Part shown: positions 46,761-58,348 of the stretch, piece by piece
How positions within the stretch are numbered: position 1 is the first letter of the stretch
Layout: every line of letters begins with the position of its first letter
NCBI GenBank assembly: GCA_002946415.1
Contig: NJPS01000010.1
Location: forward strand, 620,001 to 684,000
Source of the DNA: Rutstroemia sp. NJR-2017a BVV2
Lineage: Eukaryota; Ascomycota; Leotiomycetes; Helotiales; Rutstroemiaceae
Direction of reading: 5' to 3'
DNA length: 64,000 nucleotides
Made by a program: the position numbers and the translations under genes
The notes under the pieces: generated by a model
Database searches by the model: none
The model's input: the letters and a program-made list of their open reading frames with translations, nothing else
Told to the model about the DNA's origin: nothing

Positions 46761-48254
46761 ATGGAAAATAGACAGGAAATACACGCGGTGGCTGCGCAAC
46801 CCTCCTTGCGCGAAGCATCACTTGCCACCCACCAAGACATGGAAAAGAACGCGCAATTAAACACATCGAACAGCAGCTCTCCTACCGGGGAAGAACCCAG
46901 CTCCTCTTTGGATTCGCAAGACGATGCAGTAACCTACCCGGAAGGCGGCACTCGCGCCTGGCTCGTTGTATTCGGCGCCTGGTGCGGGATGTTCGCCAGT
47001 TTTGGGATCTCCAACGCACTCGGATCCTTCCAAGCGTATATATCCGCGAACCAGCTATCCACGTATTCCGACTCGCAAATAGGATGGATCTTTTCCTTAT
47101 ATCTTTTTTTCCTGATGTTTGGGGGGATTTACGTTGGTCCGATATTTGACGTGTATGGGCCACGATGGCTGCTGCTTGTGGGGAGTGCGATGATTATTGT
47201 TATGATCTTTGTGATTGGGGTTTGTGACAGTATGTTGCGAGAATCTAGGTTGTGGGAAATACGAATGCTGACGAAATATGATTAGAGTACTGGCAGTGGA
47301 TTGTGGTTTTTAGTATTATAGGGGGAATCGCGAGTTCGCTTACGTTTACACCTTCGATTGCTGCTGTTGGTCATTGGTTCAATAAAAAGCGGGGGAATGC
47401 GACGGGTATTGCAGCTACGGGCGGCGCATTCGGTGGAGTCATCTTTCCCCTACTGCTCCAAAATCTGATTCCCAAGATCGGCGTAACTACCCCCAGCTTC
47501 TTCCCCTCCTCCTCTACCAAACTGACCTAACACCACCTAGTTCGCCTGGGCCACCCGCGTAATGGGCTTCATCCTCCTCATCATCTCCATCCTCGCCAAC
47601 CTCCTCGTCCGCTCACGCCTCCCTCCCCCCCGCATCCCCCAATCCCCACACCCCGACCTCCGCATCCTCACCCAACCCGCCTTCGCCCTCACCGTCCTCG
47701 GCGTCTACCTCCTCGAATGGGCCTTCTTCCAACCCATCACCTACATCACCTCCTACGCGCTGTACGAAGGTTTCCCCGCCGCCTTCTCCTACCAGATCCT
47801 TCCCATCCTCAGCGCCGCCTCCGTCTTCGGGCGGTTCCTCCCCGGGCTCATCTCCGACCGCATCGGTCGCTTCAATACGCTTCTGCTCGCGTTGTTTATT
47901 ACTCTCTTTGGGTGTTTTGTCATCTGGCTCCCGTTCGGGAATACCTACCCGGGGCTTATCGTCTTCGCGGTAGTGGTGGGGTTCGGAAGCGGGAGTAATA
48001 TTAGTTTGACTCCGGTGTGTGTGTCGCAGCTGTGCGAGACCAAGGATTATGGGAGGTACTATGCGACGTGCTATTCGGTGGTGAGTTTTGGGTGTTTGAC
48101 CGGGGTGCCGATTGCCGGGGCGTTGATCCAGGCGTGTGGGGGGGCGTATTGGGGGTTGATTATTTTTACGGGGTGTTGTTATGCGGCGAGTACGGTGGCG
48201 ATGACGGCGGCTAGGGGGTATGGTGGGGGTTGGGGATTGAAGGTAGTTTTCTAG
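46761..48254 (+). CDS. MFS monocarboxylate-transporter-like (MCT family) permease
   Basis: Three exons, 46761..47229, 47286..47482 and 47541..48254, give 459 residues. The second intron has a CTAAC branch site just before its acceptor. A disordered N-terminus is followed by the family-defining first helix, [32 protein letters not shown] split over one membrane pass. Further marks are [19 protein letters not shown], the helix after the first intron ([13 protein letters not shown]), [20 protein letters not shown] and [20 protein letters not shown]. Twelve membrane segments fit the remainder. Fungal MCT-like proteins move monocarboxylates, riboflavin or unknown organic acids; the substrate here is not predictable. 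Exon 3 begins with a GC-rich, C-biased codon run unlike exon 2, with no sign of damage. Confidence 0.92.
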
Positions 48255-50020
48255 ATGATGGCACTATATATTGGTGTGGCCGAGTGATTTCTGAAATGTG
48301 TTTGGCCATGGAATCCATGAGGTTGGCTTATTTAAGTTTGTAGATAAAGAAAGTACACAATTTGTATATAATAAGTAGCATCACTTTCGCTCATGCTGGA
48401 CTATCGGTTACCTATAGAAGGTTGAAGTTGTTGCCGTGATACGTGCAAGCTCTTCACGGGGGGAAGACCACACTGTCAAGTTGTGTAACCTAATCGTTTG
48501 GCATATCACTACTCGGCTAGTATATCTGCAATGCATCCATCAACCGCATATAGATAAATCTCTTATATAATCACAAGACTTTAACATAAGATCGAGTTAA
48601 TGACGATTTGTTGGCATCGGCAAACTTTTGGGTCGGGCGTTGGCCAAAAAACCAACAAATTCGGCCCCCCCTCCCCCGACTTTTTCTTCCAGCCATTCTC
48701 ATTCTGCGTCAACGCCGCAGACAACCGTGAGCAGTGCAAAGGGATGTGCCTCCTTGTGGCAACTCTTCAGAACGGTAGTACGTCGTCGTTCGGTGGATTT
48801 CTTGCTCGGTTACTGAGGAAATTTGGCGACGATTATGAGATTGCACTTCCAATGAAGTTGTATACCAAGAATAGGATCATGTTGGAGACGAGTGAAAGCG
48901 CGGCGGTGGTAGCTACTTGAGGTCTTTCACATTTGGCTGGAGAGATCGTCTTCATCCACAAGTGTTAGTGGAAGTGAGGTGCGGAAGTCTCAATAAATTC
49001 AGAGGGCGCTTTCAGACATCTTGAGCCGTCCGATTTAGTGACAAATTGTTCGCCCTGGAAGTCATACCAGATCGAATCGCCAGTCACAATGGTCGTACCG
49101 GAATCGAAAACGCACTTTCCCACCAACTTTTCAGTGTAAGAAACCAAAATTGTCATCGTTTCTGGCCTTTCATGAGAGCACGAATAAGGACAATTGAACA
49201 GCGTCCAGTGACGTATCAGAGGCAAGAGAGGTTAATATTGTGGCTATTTTAGTCCGAGTGTGTGTCCAATGGACTTCCGAGATATAGTCTTAAGCAAAAG
49301 CGAACTGAGGGAAGAGTCTGGCTGCCTATGCGTGAACAGAAGGATCTGTATATCTGATCCTCGTCTAATCCACAACGATATGAGAGACGGAGAATACTTC
49401 ACGCAGCGATGTATAACTTTGGCCTATCCCACGAATCAAAACTGTATTGCCGCGTTTTTCCATCATACAGGCACCCAAAATACCTTTCTCTGAATTCTTG
49501 GGTCTCCTAAAAGGTCGCTCGCACCCTTTCTAGCAAGGAGCTTTGAAAAGCGTCCCAAAAACCGACCTTCTCTGGCGAAAGACTTCTTTGCCATCATCAA
49601 AGATTGGAGATTTTCTATTTTCGTACATCCAAATGCTGCAAGTCATTTACTGGTCCCTGTTTTCCGTCATGGTACATGCATCTGCACGATCATAGTATCC
49701 AGGAAGTAAAGATGCAAAGTGCTGCTGGCCGTTTTTTGATCCCCATTGGGCATGAACGAAAAAAAGCTTCATTTATACCTTAACTTTCGATGCAGACTGG
49801 CCACCGCCTCGCTGCCACATGACTCCAAACTCTGCCGCTATGGGAGAATGAGATTTTCACTTCATATCATTTAAATTAATAACCCCATCTTCTTCGATGC
49901 ATAGGATTACAAGTCAACTTGCATAATTTTTCACTGTATTATCGACTGCGAAGAGTTGCTTAAGTAACAGTTGTTATTCTCTTCTGGCTCATATTCTCGG
50001 ATCAAGATCATCAATTCACG
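48255..50020. other. Intergenic region, small ORFs only
   Basis: About 1.8 kb. Two convergent small frames (48600..48920 plus; 48965..49225 minus) might be coding. The minus frame has a fairly regular segment GKCVFDSGTTIVTGDSIWYD but no signal peptide or partner exon that I can support. The last few hundred bases hold the promoter of the Fig1-like gene. Confidence 0.4.
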
Positions 50021-51065
50021 ATGCCGGCAGATACTAGAGGTATGGGCGGTTGGGGTAAGTCATGTTCCATGGTTACTGTTGTTAGAAAGGTGCTGATCTA
50101 GCTTTCAGAACGATTCAAGGTAGCCTTACTTACCTTTGGATTGTATGCCCTGTCGTTACCTATTCTTCTATTCCATAGTAAGTATTCTACCTCATCGCAG
50201 TGGCTATCAGTTTTCATCTAACCTTCAATTAGTTCTTATCCTAATAGGATGTGCAACAAATTCACCAGGGATGGACAATATCTACGTTGCTCACCTCGAA
50301 GGAACCGGCGTCCGCTTCTCCTACACCTGTAAGCTCCCCTCCCAATGTCTTGCCTCCTAAAACATATCTCCCATATCTCTTCCTCCATGTACTAACATCT
50401 CCCTTTCCGCCCCAGCCCTCTGCGCCCCCTCCCTCACCAGCCCCCACACCTGCGGCCCCTCCGTCGGCAAATCCGCGCGCTCCCTCCTCGCCACCTACAA
50501 CCTCACCACCCCCCTCCCGACCATCCAATACGCGCTCGACCTGCAAACCAACACCTCGTTCGTGATCCCGGCCCTCTCCTCCGTGCTCTTCCTCTCCGCT
50601 CTCCTCGCTCTCATGCACGCCCGCTCCATCGTCAAGCGCTCCGGCGTCAACACCCGTTTCCACATCAACTGCATCTGCGCGCTCTTCTGGGCCAGCGCGG
50701 GCGTCGCCTTCGCAGCTGCGTATGCGGTTACCAGCACGGGTGCGGCGTTGGCTGTACGACGAGATGGGTTGCAGATGCAGACTGGGAAGACGATGCTCGC
50801 GCTGCAGTGGATGGTGTGGGTTTTGAGTCTGGTGGCTGCGGTGATGAGTGGCGGGATTACGAAGACGTTTTTGAAGAGTGGCGGGAGAGGGGGAAGAAGG
50901 AGAGGAGGAGATGATCGTGTGAGGAGTGTGAGTAGGAGTAGGAGTCCGGTGAGGACGAGCTTTCCGAGACATAGGTCGATTGTGGATAGGGCGAATGGGT
51001 CGCGTGCACCACCTTATTCGAGGGAGCCGCAGATGAGGGCGGCGAGCCCAGTGTCGCCAATTTAA
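50021..51065 (+). CDS. Fig1-like four-TM membrane protein
   Basis: Four exons, 50021..50054, 50109..50177, 50233..50328 and 50416..51065, encode 282 residues, all junctions in phase 1. The first exon is only 34 nt. The protein starts with a short cytoplasmic end, then TM1 (LLTFGLYALSLPILLFHILILIGCATNSP). The extracellular loop NIYVAHLEGTGVRFSYTSLCAP and TCGPSVGKSARSLLA carries the two conserved Cys of the Fig1 (Ca2+ regulator and membrane fusion) domain. Three further helices follow (FVIPALSSVLFLSALLALMH, ICALFWASAGVAFAAAYAV, LQWMVWVLSLVAAVMSG). The tail is Arg/Ser-rich (RSVSRSRSPVRTS). Fig1 proteins act in low-affinity Ca2+ uptake and cell fusion during mating in yeast and relatives. Family assignment rests on the loop pattern and topology; a SUR7/PalI-type protein is the alternative. 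Confidence 0.8.
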
Positions 51066-52552
51066 GGGCTGACTATTAGTAGGAAGATAGGTAGGGATTT
51101 AGGATTAGATAGGTCTAGTTTGTTTAGGACTGGGATACAAGGTTGACGACGGCGTTTGTGATTGATGAAATGAGGATGTCTTGTCTGTATTTACTTCATT
51201 GAGATTAGTCTCACATCTCCTGGGTGCGCAATTTTTACTGATAAGATTATAAAAAGTGCATGTAGGTATTTACCTACCAAACATTTCGAAAGAACTGTCT
51301 TTGTTCGTCCCATCACCCATTCCGTAGCATCTCTGTGAACTGAGAAAACTTTTCCCAAAAACGAACCCCTACTTCCCACATATATCGGCGCATACCTAAA
51401 ACCCCCCAATTCACTGCATCCATTCAATCCAACCCCTTAACTAGTCTTCGGCAGTATGTTGCCTCCTAGTGAATGTGGTTTGTTGCATATCTACGAATTG
51501 TGTTGCTCTTTACATCGCTTACGGTGGGTGGCTAGACGTTTACGTCACCCGCTGTGGTTGAATATTCATTTTGTTCCTTTATCACGACTTCTTTTGGTAT
51601 GATACTAACCTAATGGTATTATCTTCTTGTTCTATCTCCTCCCTTTTCCCTTCCTCTTCCTCTCTACTCGTCGAGCAGTACTCTCAACCCTGCGGAAACG
51701 CCTCTACACTCCTCCTAGCCAAAGTTGTCTCCTTCCAATACAGGCATACAATCCCCACCCCAACATCAGATAGATGTTGATAGGACACGTGAGGTTGATA
51801 GTCATCCCGGGGAGGGAAGATAACCGGGAAGTGGTGAGTGAGTGGGAGAGTGAGGGCGGTAGATTGACTTATTTTCCTGAAACCGGCAACTTCAAGAGGT
51901 ACCTCCAACACTGCGGCGGCGAAGCTGATGAAGATTATGTAGGTGGTGTATTTTACAATATTTGATGCGGTATGGGAGATCCCAGCTACCGGTTGAGAAA
52001 GCAGGAATTTGGACGCGAAGACGTCGACGAAGTTAGACTCGTACAGGTTGGTTGTGGCAAGGGAGTAAGATAGTTGTTACGTGGATGTGTGTTATTTTCA
52101 TTTGAAACCTGAATAGAGAAGAAACGTATGGGAAGTTCATAGTAGAAGAGGGATCAACCGGGCCATTACCCAGCAGAGAGAAACCAGAGTCCTCCGGCTC
52201 GGATCAGTCTTTGTGCATTTGGAAAGCAATACATCACTTGTGTGTGATCTTATGATTTAGATGCATGCTATAAAGGAATCACCTTTTGATCGAGTATCGC
52301 CTCAGTTGAGATTTTTCAGTGAAGAGTAGAGTAGAAGAGGTTAATCTGTTGAAGCATGGCATTTAGGTATGAAACCAATTCAATATCAAAAATGTTAAAT
52401 AACAACAGTGAAGCTCCAAGAACGTCTAGACTGAATCAAGCGCGATGAGACATGAACCGCGCAATAAAGTGTCGGATTTGTGTAAAACTGCCGTCCAAGA
52501 ATATGCCTAAGACCCGACCGAAAATAATCCGGAATAGTTTTGGGCTATCTTT
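51066..52552. other. Intergenic region
   Basis: About 1.5 kb without a supportable gene, holding two convergent 3' flanks. Frames at 51571..51780 and 51774..51965 look fortuitous. Confidence 0.45.
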
Positions 52553-53754
52553 TCACCCAGTGCTAATGAGATAGGCCAAGGTCACCTTCCCACCTTTGAA
52601 GAGGTGTCCTTCGACTCTCCAGATATATTTCTTACTCCCGTCCTTAATGTTGTCGTATGCCATGGGACCTGAGATAGCGTAACTCATGCTATACACTTCT
52701 AACCAGGTTCTAGGACAATCGGCTTGATTGCATCCACAAGCGTTATCTCCAACGCGCAAAGACTGTTGTCTATATCTATTTAAGAAAGTGGAACGCATCC
52801 TAGAGACCACCACCATCACAGGCTCCATGGCGAAAACTTCGTTCTCCCACACTGTGACCACAAGAGATGAATCTGTGGGACTTTGCCAGCGATAAAACCG
52901 CTGCATTTCAGAACTCACCCTTTGCCAAGGTGACGCCGGGTTGTTGATCGATTCGGGAAAGTGAGCCGAGACTTTGGAAGGTGGGTGTCTACGCTCCTTC
53001 CAGCACCAACCTAAATGGTCGGGAGAGGGTCCGTTATCATGTTTCATATGCTTAGAAAACCCCTCTGTCGCAATCTTATCCCATTGAGCCTTTGCCGCTG
53101 CAATCACTTGATCGTAGACACGGGTCTCTCTCCATTTACTTTGCTCCTCAGCCGCTGGGCGTCTTGTATGTTCTTTCTTCCACATCTTTTGTCGCTCCAT
53201 TTCCTTTTGAAGCCTTAGAACACGATTCTCTGTATCGCCAGTTGTATCAAAGTCGGATTTAATGGATCTTGAGATTTCGAGTCGTCGTCGGAGTTCGTCT
53301 TCGTACGAATGAGAAAAGAGTGACTCTGCTTCACGTATAGGCGCCGATGCTGTATCAAATCAGTTGGTAGCCGTTCAATTGTGGACTTGAAATATTAGTC
53401 CTTACCATGTTGAAACATACTCAAATCGTCATCATCTTTTCCCTTGGAGTTTACAAGACTGTTCTTCTGCAGCAATGCGATTGGTTCCATGGGATTCCTA
53501 TCACCGCCACCGCCACCGTCGTTCCCACCATTCCCATCCCTATGTCCACTTCCATTCTGTTGACCAGATTGATTTTCGTTGGGGTCATCCTGACCTTTGT
53601 TCCCCTGCTTTCTGAAGCTCGAGACATAGTTCTCTCCAAGGCCATTCTGGGCACCATATTCATCGTAATCTTTCTTTGAACCACCCTTTCCGCGCCAGCC
53701 GGCAGGCTTAACTCTAGTACCGATGATATCCTTATGTTCTTTCTCAGATATCAT
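52553..53754 (-). CDS. Orphan charged protein with Gly/Asn-rich N-terminus
   Basis: Two exons, 53754..53406 and 53349..52553, encode 381 residues with phase 1 at the junction. I do not recognise the family. The N-terminal third is polar and disordered, with a Gly/Asn/Asp tract (GHRDGNGGNDGGGGGDRNP). A coiled-coil-like charged region follows (DELRRRLEISRSIKSDFD and TENRVLRLQKEMERQKMWKK). The C-terminal ~200 residues look globular, with many aromatic residues and a Cys cluster (NACGCNQADCPRTW), and end in a hydrophobic strand (GGKVTLAYLISTG). The C-terminal part could be a ligand or protein interaction domain. It is divergent from the DUF6594 gene with 344 bp between starts, so the two may share a promoter. 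Confidence 0.72.
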
Positions 53755-54098
53755 CTTGTAAAAGTGATTGTATAATGTGAAGTACGTGAGGAATCGAGAA
53801 AAATCGAAACAAACACAACTCCTAGAATTGGTTCGGTATTCTTAAGTCAAATACCGAATTCGCGCTGCCTTGTCGTGCATGAAATTGCTGCACAATCGCC
53901 CTTGCGCCCCATCGAGGCGGAGTCGGTTGAATCTTTTGATTGATCGGTTGGCCGTCACGAGATGACCTTGGTGCAGATGTGTGTCGCTATCACCTACAGC
54001 CAGGTGCAGCACGAGGCTACGTGCGACATTAATTATCTTCACAGACTTTTCCTCCGAGTATCGAAATAAGAACATGAATAACTCGAACCAAAGACTCA
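53755..54098. promoter_or_regulatory. Divergent promoter, orphan protein / DUF6594 gene
   Basis: A 344-bp region between divergent starts. It has no clear TATA box or repeat. Confidence 0.5.
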
Positions 54099-55130
54099 AT
54101 GTCGTCATCCTCACCCGACGTCGAAGCCAAAAACCTCAAACCAGAATATCTTCCCGGCTTCGCAGAATTCTCTCACTTTATTGCGAGCGATGACGTATTC
54201 ACAATATATCGTCGGTTTGAGACATTGAGCGCTCGGAATATCCTGTACCTGCAGTCTGAACTTCAATCGCTCGAGTGTCAGCTGCAAAAGCTCGACGAAG
54301 AAGATGCTGCATTGATAAATTCAGGCGCGACCGGCGCCGAGAAAGATCATGTGGAGGAAGCGGCGCGAGTTTGGGAAAGTTTTTCTGCGCAGGTAGACGC
54401 GGGTGTTGAAAGGCAGGTTGCGAAGATGAAAGTTTTGCGACGAGTTAGGGAAGTGATGAAGGAATATGGTATGTGTAGCGCGTTATCTCCCCACTTGCTC
54501 ACTGAGGCGTGACTTACCCATACATAATCAATTTAGAAGAGACACTTCTTCGGCGCTCGCATATACTCTCGCTCCCTCAACCTTCTTCTCAATCTCTCAC
54601 AGCGTTTTGGAACTTCTTTCGCACCAAAAAACCATTTTTCGGGCCAAGTTGCGCCCTCTTCTCGTCTTCTGCACCTTCTTCCTCGGTCCTGACAGTTAAT
54701 CCCAATCCGGACCCCGACCGCCTTACTACTCTCATCGAACACTACTTCGGCTACTACCTTTCTATTCCAAACCCTGATCGGCCTCCGTCTTGGGAAAAAC
54801 TGTATTATTTCCCCGCCAAGCGCATCGCGAACATCGTCGCATTCCTGAGCATTTCCATTGCAGCAATCTTACTCATGGGAGCCATTCTGACGCTCTATTT
54901 CATTCCCAGTTCACAGATGGGAAGGAGAGTGGCAGCCATCGGAGCATTCACCACAGCTTTCGCGGTAGCGGTGGGATTGTTGACGAATGCAAAGAGAGGA
55001 GAAATATTTGGCATCACAGCGGCGTGAGTAACCCATACCTACATTTCTTGAAAATGATGTGATGTACTTATTGAGGACTTCTAGTTATGCAGCTGTATTG
55101 GTGGTTTTCCTGAGTGCCCCCTCGCCGTAA
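54099..55130 (+). CDS. DUF6594 domain membrane protein
   Basis: Three exons, 54099..54468, 54537..55023 and 55085..55130, encode 300 residues (phases 1 and 2). The DUF6594 hallmark is clear: PGFAEFSHFIASDDVFTIYR and RFETLSARNILYLQSELQSL, followed by a coiled-coil-like ECQLQKLDEEDAA. After a variable middle (FFRTKKPFFGPSC, LIEHYFGYYLSIP), three C-terminal membrane helices follow: NIVAFLSISIAAILLMGAIL, VAAIGAFTTAFAVAVGLL and ITAAYAAVLVVFLSA. The family is widespread in Pezizomycotina, often near heterokaryon-incompatibility-like genes, but has no established function. The last exon is 46 nt and completes the final helix, which supports the splice. Confidence 0.9.
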
Positions 55131-58100
55131 AAATTAATCACTTATGAGCCCGAAATGTGTCGCAGGGTGGAATCGAAGGCAGTGTGGAAGTGAAGGAGTA
55201 TTGAACAAATCTATGAAGAGAAGAAGTACAAGAAAGTGAACTGAAGAGGTTTAGTACCCGCTAGATACTAGCTCCTGGATCAATGTAGCTCCGAAAAAGT
55301 TTGCACAGTACACGATAAGTGCAATAATTCATTAACCACCGACAAACTACAACGGAAAGCACGTGAGACTTTTGCGAATAAAATCAGTTTGATAGGGAGC
55401 GGGGATGGGGGCGAATGTCGCAGAGTAGCAATATACGTACTATCGACAGAGCAAATCCATAGAAAGAGAAACGTGGTTCTCATCCACCTGCGACTTGCAT
55501 ATTTCTCCCATCTGGGGATGACTTAATGGAATAATTCTAGCGTTATCTAGATACTGCAGACGCCAGGAGTGCAATGTGAACAACGTGACCGTTCAATCTC
55601 ATCTTCCTTCGTCTTGGACTTTCACGTGAACAGCAAGATAAAATGAAGCCCTATCCTCCAGTAATATAAAGAAACATGCGCGTAAATTCTAAAGGATGAC
55701 GGAACCGCGCGGGAGTGCAAGGTATGAAAACAAGTCTCCGACCTTCTACGAGTAAGCTTAATTGTACGGCCAATCTAAACGAAAAATACTTCGCATCTCT
55801 CAACCGAGAAGACGATGGGGGATGTAAAAATCAAAAGGGAGAAAACGAAAAGAAAATGGAGCAAGAAAAGACAGAAAAGACAAAAAGGTTCCTCCCAACT
55901 GCTTTCAGCCAGGTGTACATCCTTGATATCCCAGAAAGAAGAACACTCAATCCTTAGCAAGGAGAGGTCTGAAGTTTGAAGAGAGTTGATCACAAGCTCA
56001 ATTCACGAAGTGTATTTTGATATACAAGGATTTTCCAAATCCTGTATTATACCACTGCGGCACCCAGGGGCCCCTGGGTACGAAGGAAGCTGAACTAATC
56101 TGATATATAAAGTAATGGAGATCAAAGGTAAAGGTGAAGTGAATGTAGGTGATGTTGAGTGCGTGCAGTGAATTACGGGTGGATGACAAAGCAAACTACT
56201 CTGGCAGCCTTCCGTGAATACTATGAAGAGTCGTCCTTGGCTTCATTCTATTTTTCTAACGTGAAGAAACTAAATCACGCATTCATTAAAGCACTACCCC
56301 AAATCCACCATCATACCGATCGACTCTATCCACGCAGTTATATCCACGGGGTCCAAATCCGCACCATCTAAGGTCTGAGATGAGTTCTCTTTTGGAAAGC
56401 TTGATTGAAAATTCGACCGGTAGAAAGCGACCTGATGCGATCGTTTTCAGCTTGTAAAGCTTACCATTTCGAAGCGGTTGATTCCCCTCAAAGACACACC
56501 AAGGCAAATAGATCTGTCCCGCGTGGAGTGACTGAGATAAAAATCGAAGTTCTAGGCTGAGCTTGCCTTCGAGAGATAGTACAGCTGAAAGGATGTTCCC
56601 CACCGGAGCTTGTCCGACTCGACTTTGCCCTCGATGCTTCGGTTCGAGACCTCGACATTGCGTGCGAGGGGTAGCGAATATGGTTTAATAAGGGTCTATC
56701 TCGTAGGCTGGTCCGAGGATGTGGTTTTTGCTGTTCTACTGAACTCGAATCAATCAATCTGGCCGTGGCAATCTGGAGAGGTGACAGCCCATTTTTTAGG
56801 AATAGGGATAAATCCGGAATATGCTTAACATCGTTCCACAAACTGGTCACCTACCTTGTGTTGTAACCTTGCACGCGTGAGAGTGTACTCCAGTCTCCAG
56901 TGTGGGTGGCCGTGGATTCACTGGAAGTACGAAGCAGTATGTCAGTTGTTGCACCCTTGGTCGTTGTTGGAATGATCGGACAAGGAACCTTGTGTCAAGA
57001 AGCAATTGAGCGATGATTACTTTCGTACTGGAATGAGGTAAGTCATCACGGGCGGCCATGTTGATGTAGCAAAGGGGCAGCTTTGGTATTTCTTTTGTTT
57101 CTTCTTTCAACTGTGGAGTGTGCACTGATACAGTAGCTGTAGATCTTCTCGGGTAAGTACTGGGGATTGAAACATGCCAAGCCGCTAAAATGACTCTAAC
57201 TAGGCTATATGTAGTAAGGGTTCAACGCTCAAGATGAGGATGGCTTGCGTGGGGATTCTTCATTTTTCGCCCCCACCAATTGAAAGGGAGGTGATAGAAC
57301 ATGAAGATGCAAGGCCGAGGCGGCGAGCTTGTTCAACATCAGGCTATAGTCGAGTACATGATTAACGTGAAGTTGTTACCACATTCCACCAAGCAAGCAG
57401 ATGTGGACAGTTTCATCGATCAATCGATCATCGGCAGCAGATATCTTGGCGGTGCAAGCTGCAGATGGATGTAGATTTGAGGTCTGAATCAAGTAGCCAG
57501 CTCTATTACGACTGCGGTACTATGTATACGGTAGTAGTCATGCAACCTAAATATCCGCGGTGGTGGTGTATGGCAGGCAGGTAGTTGAGGTCAGCCGCTT
57601 CTCCAACATCTGCCTCCTTTTAAGGAAGTCCCCTTGCAGTCGTTACGGTACAATAGCCAAAGTCCTCTTCAGGGATTTCCAACTTGCCAATCTCGACTAA
57701 ACTCGGATTTACCTGTCGGTATGACGCAGTCACAGTCCCGCAATAATTATTTCCTGCTCCAAACTAATAAAACCTAACCTTAACCTTAGATCCTGTCGTC
57801 TATCCTTTCGGACTTCGACCATTTGAAGTTTGATATTTTCTTTCACAAACTTGTCAATCAATCCACCAATGCTTCGATTTGACAGCTCTATTTACAATCG
57901 TCATCTGCTTTAGTTACTTTTTTCTTTTCAAAACCATCTCCGCGAGCGCTACGAAATATCCGGTCGATCCTCTTTGCCCAAGATACTGTAGAGATACGAG
58001 ATATCCAGTCGAACTGTCGTGTGGCGTCATATCACTTATCGGTCGACTTCTTTCCGTGCAGAAATCCGCAGCTCGACCCCACCGCCGACTGAGGATTGGA

Positions 58101-58348
58101 GATTCCCTGACAGCTCCTGCATATATCACGATCCCACCCTGCAAGGCACACAACAACTTTCCATTCTGCTAGCTCGACAAAAGAATACACCCCTCCACAC
58201 ACAATCGACATTTTTCCGATCCCTTTAACAGGGCCGTGCCCAGCCTTGGGAGACATCTCACTGCCTGCAAGAACTACGAACTTCTCTCGACCTTACGAAC
58301 TATTCACCATAACTCGCTAGTGATGTTCACGTACATCCGACGTTAGAC
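55131..58348. other. Gene-poor region
   Basis: About 3.2 kb. Frames at 56286..56603 and 56488..56850 on the minus strand look partly protein-like but overlap in different frames, lack a recognisable domain and may be a decayed gene. Degenerate CCTAA-like units near 57770 are too few to be telomeric. The 3' part is the promoter and leader of the acyltransferase gene. Confidence 0.4.
56062..56079. repeat. Perfect 18-bp GC-rich palindrome
   Basis: ACCCAGGGG followed directly by its complement CCCCTGGGT, in AT-rich surroundings. Confidence 0.9.

Noticed and set aside
48965..49225. 86-codon minus-strand ORF with GKCVFDSGTTIVTGDSIWYD
   Set aside because: Coding character is plausible, but no signal peptide, upstream exon or domain could be established.
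56286..56850. Overlapping minus-strand ORFs that look partly protein-like
   Set aside because: They lie in different frames, share no clear splice signals and match no family I know; possibly a decayed gene but not supportable.
57765..57790. Telomere-like CCTAACCTTAACCTTA
   Set aside because: Only about three imperfect units inside a gene-bearing region; too short and degenerate to be a telomere or an interstitial telomeric array.
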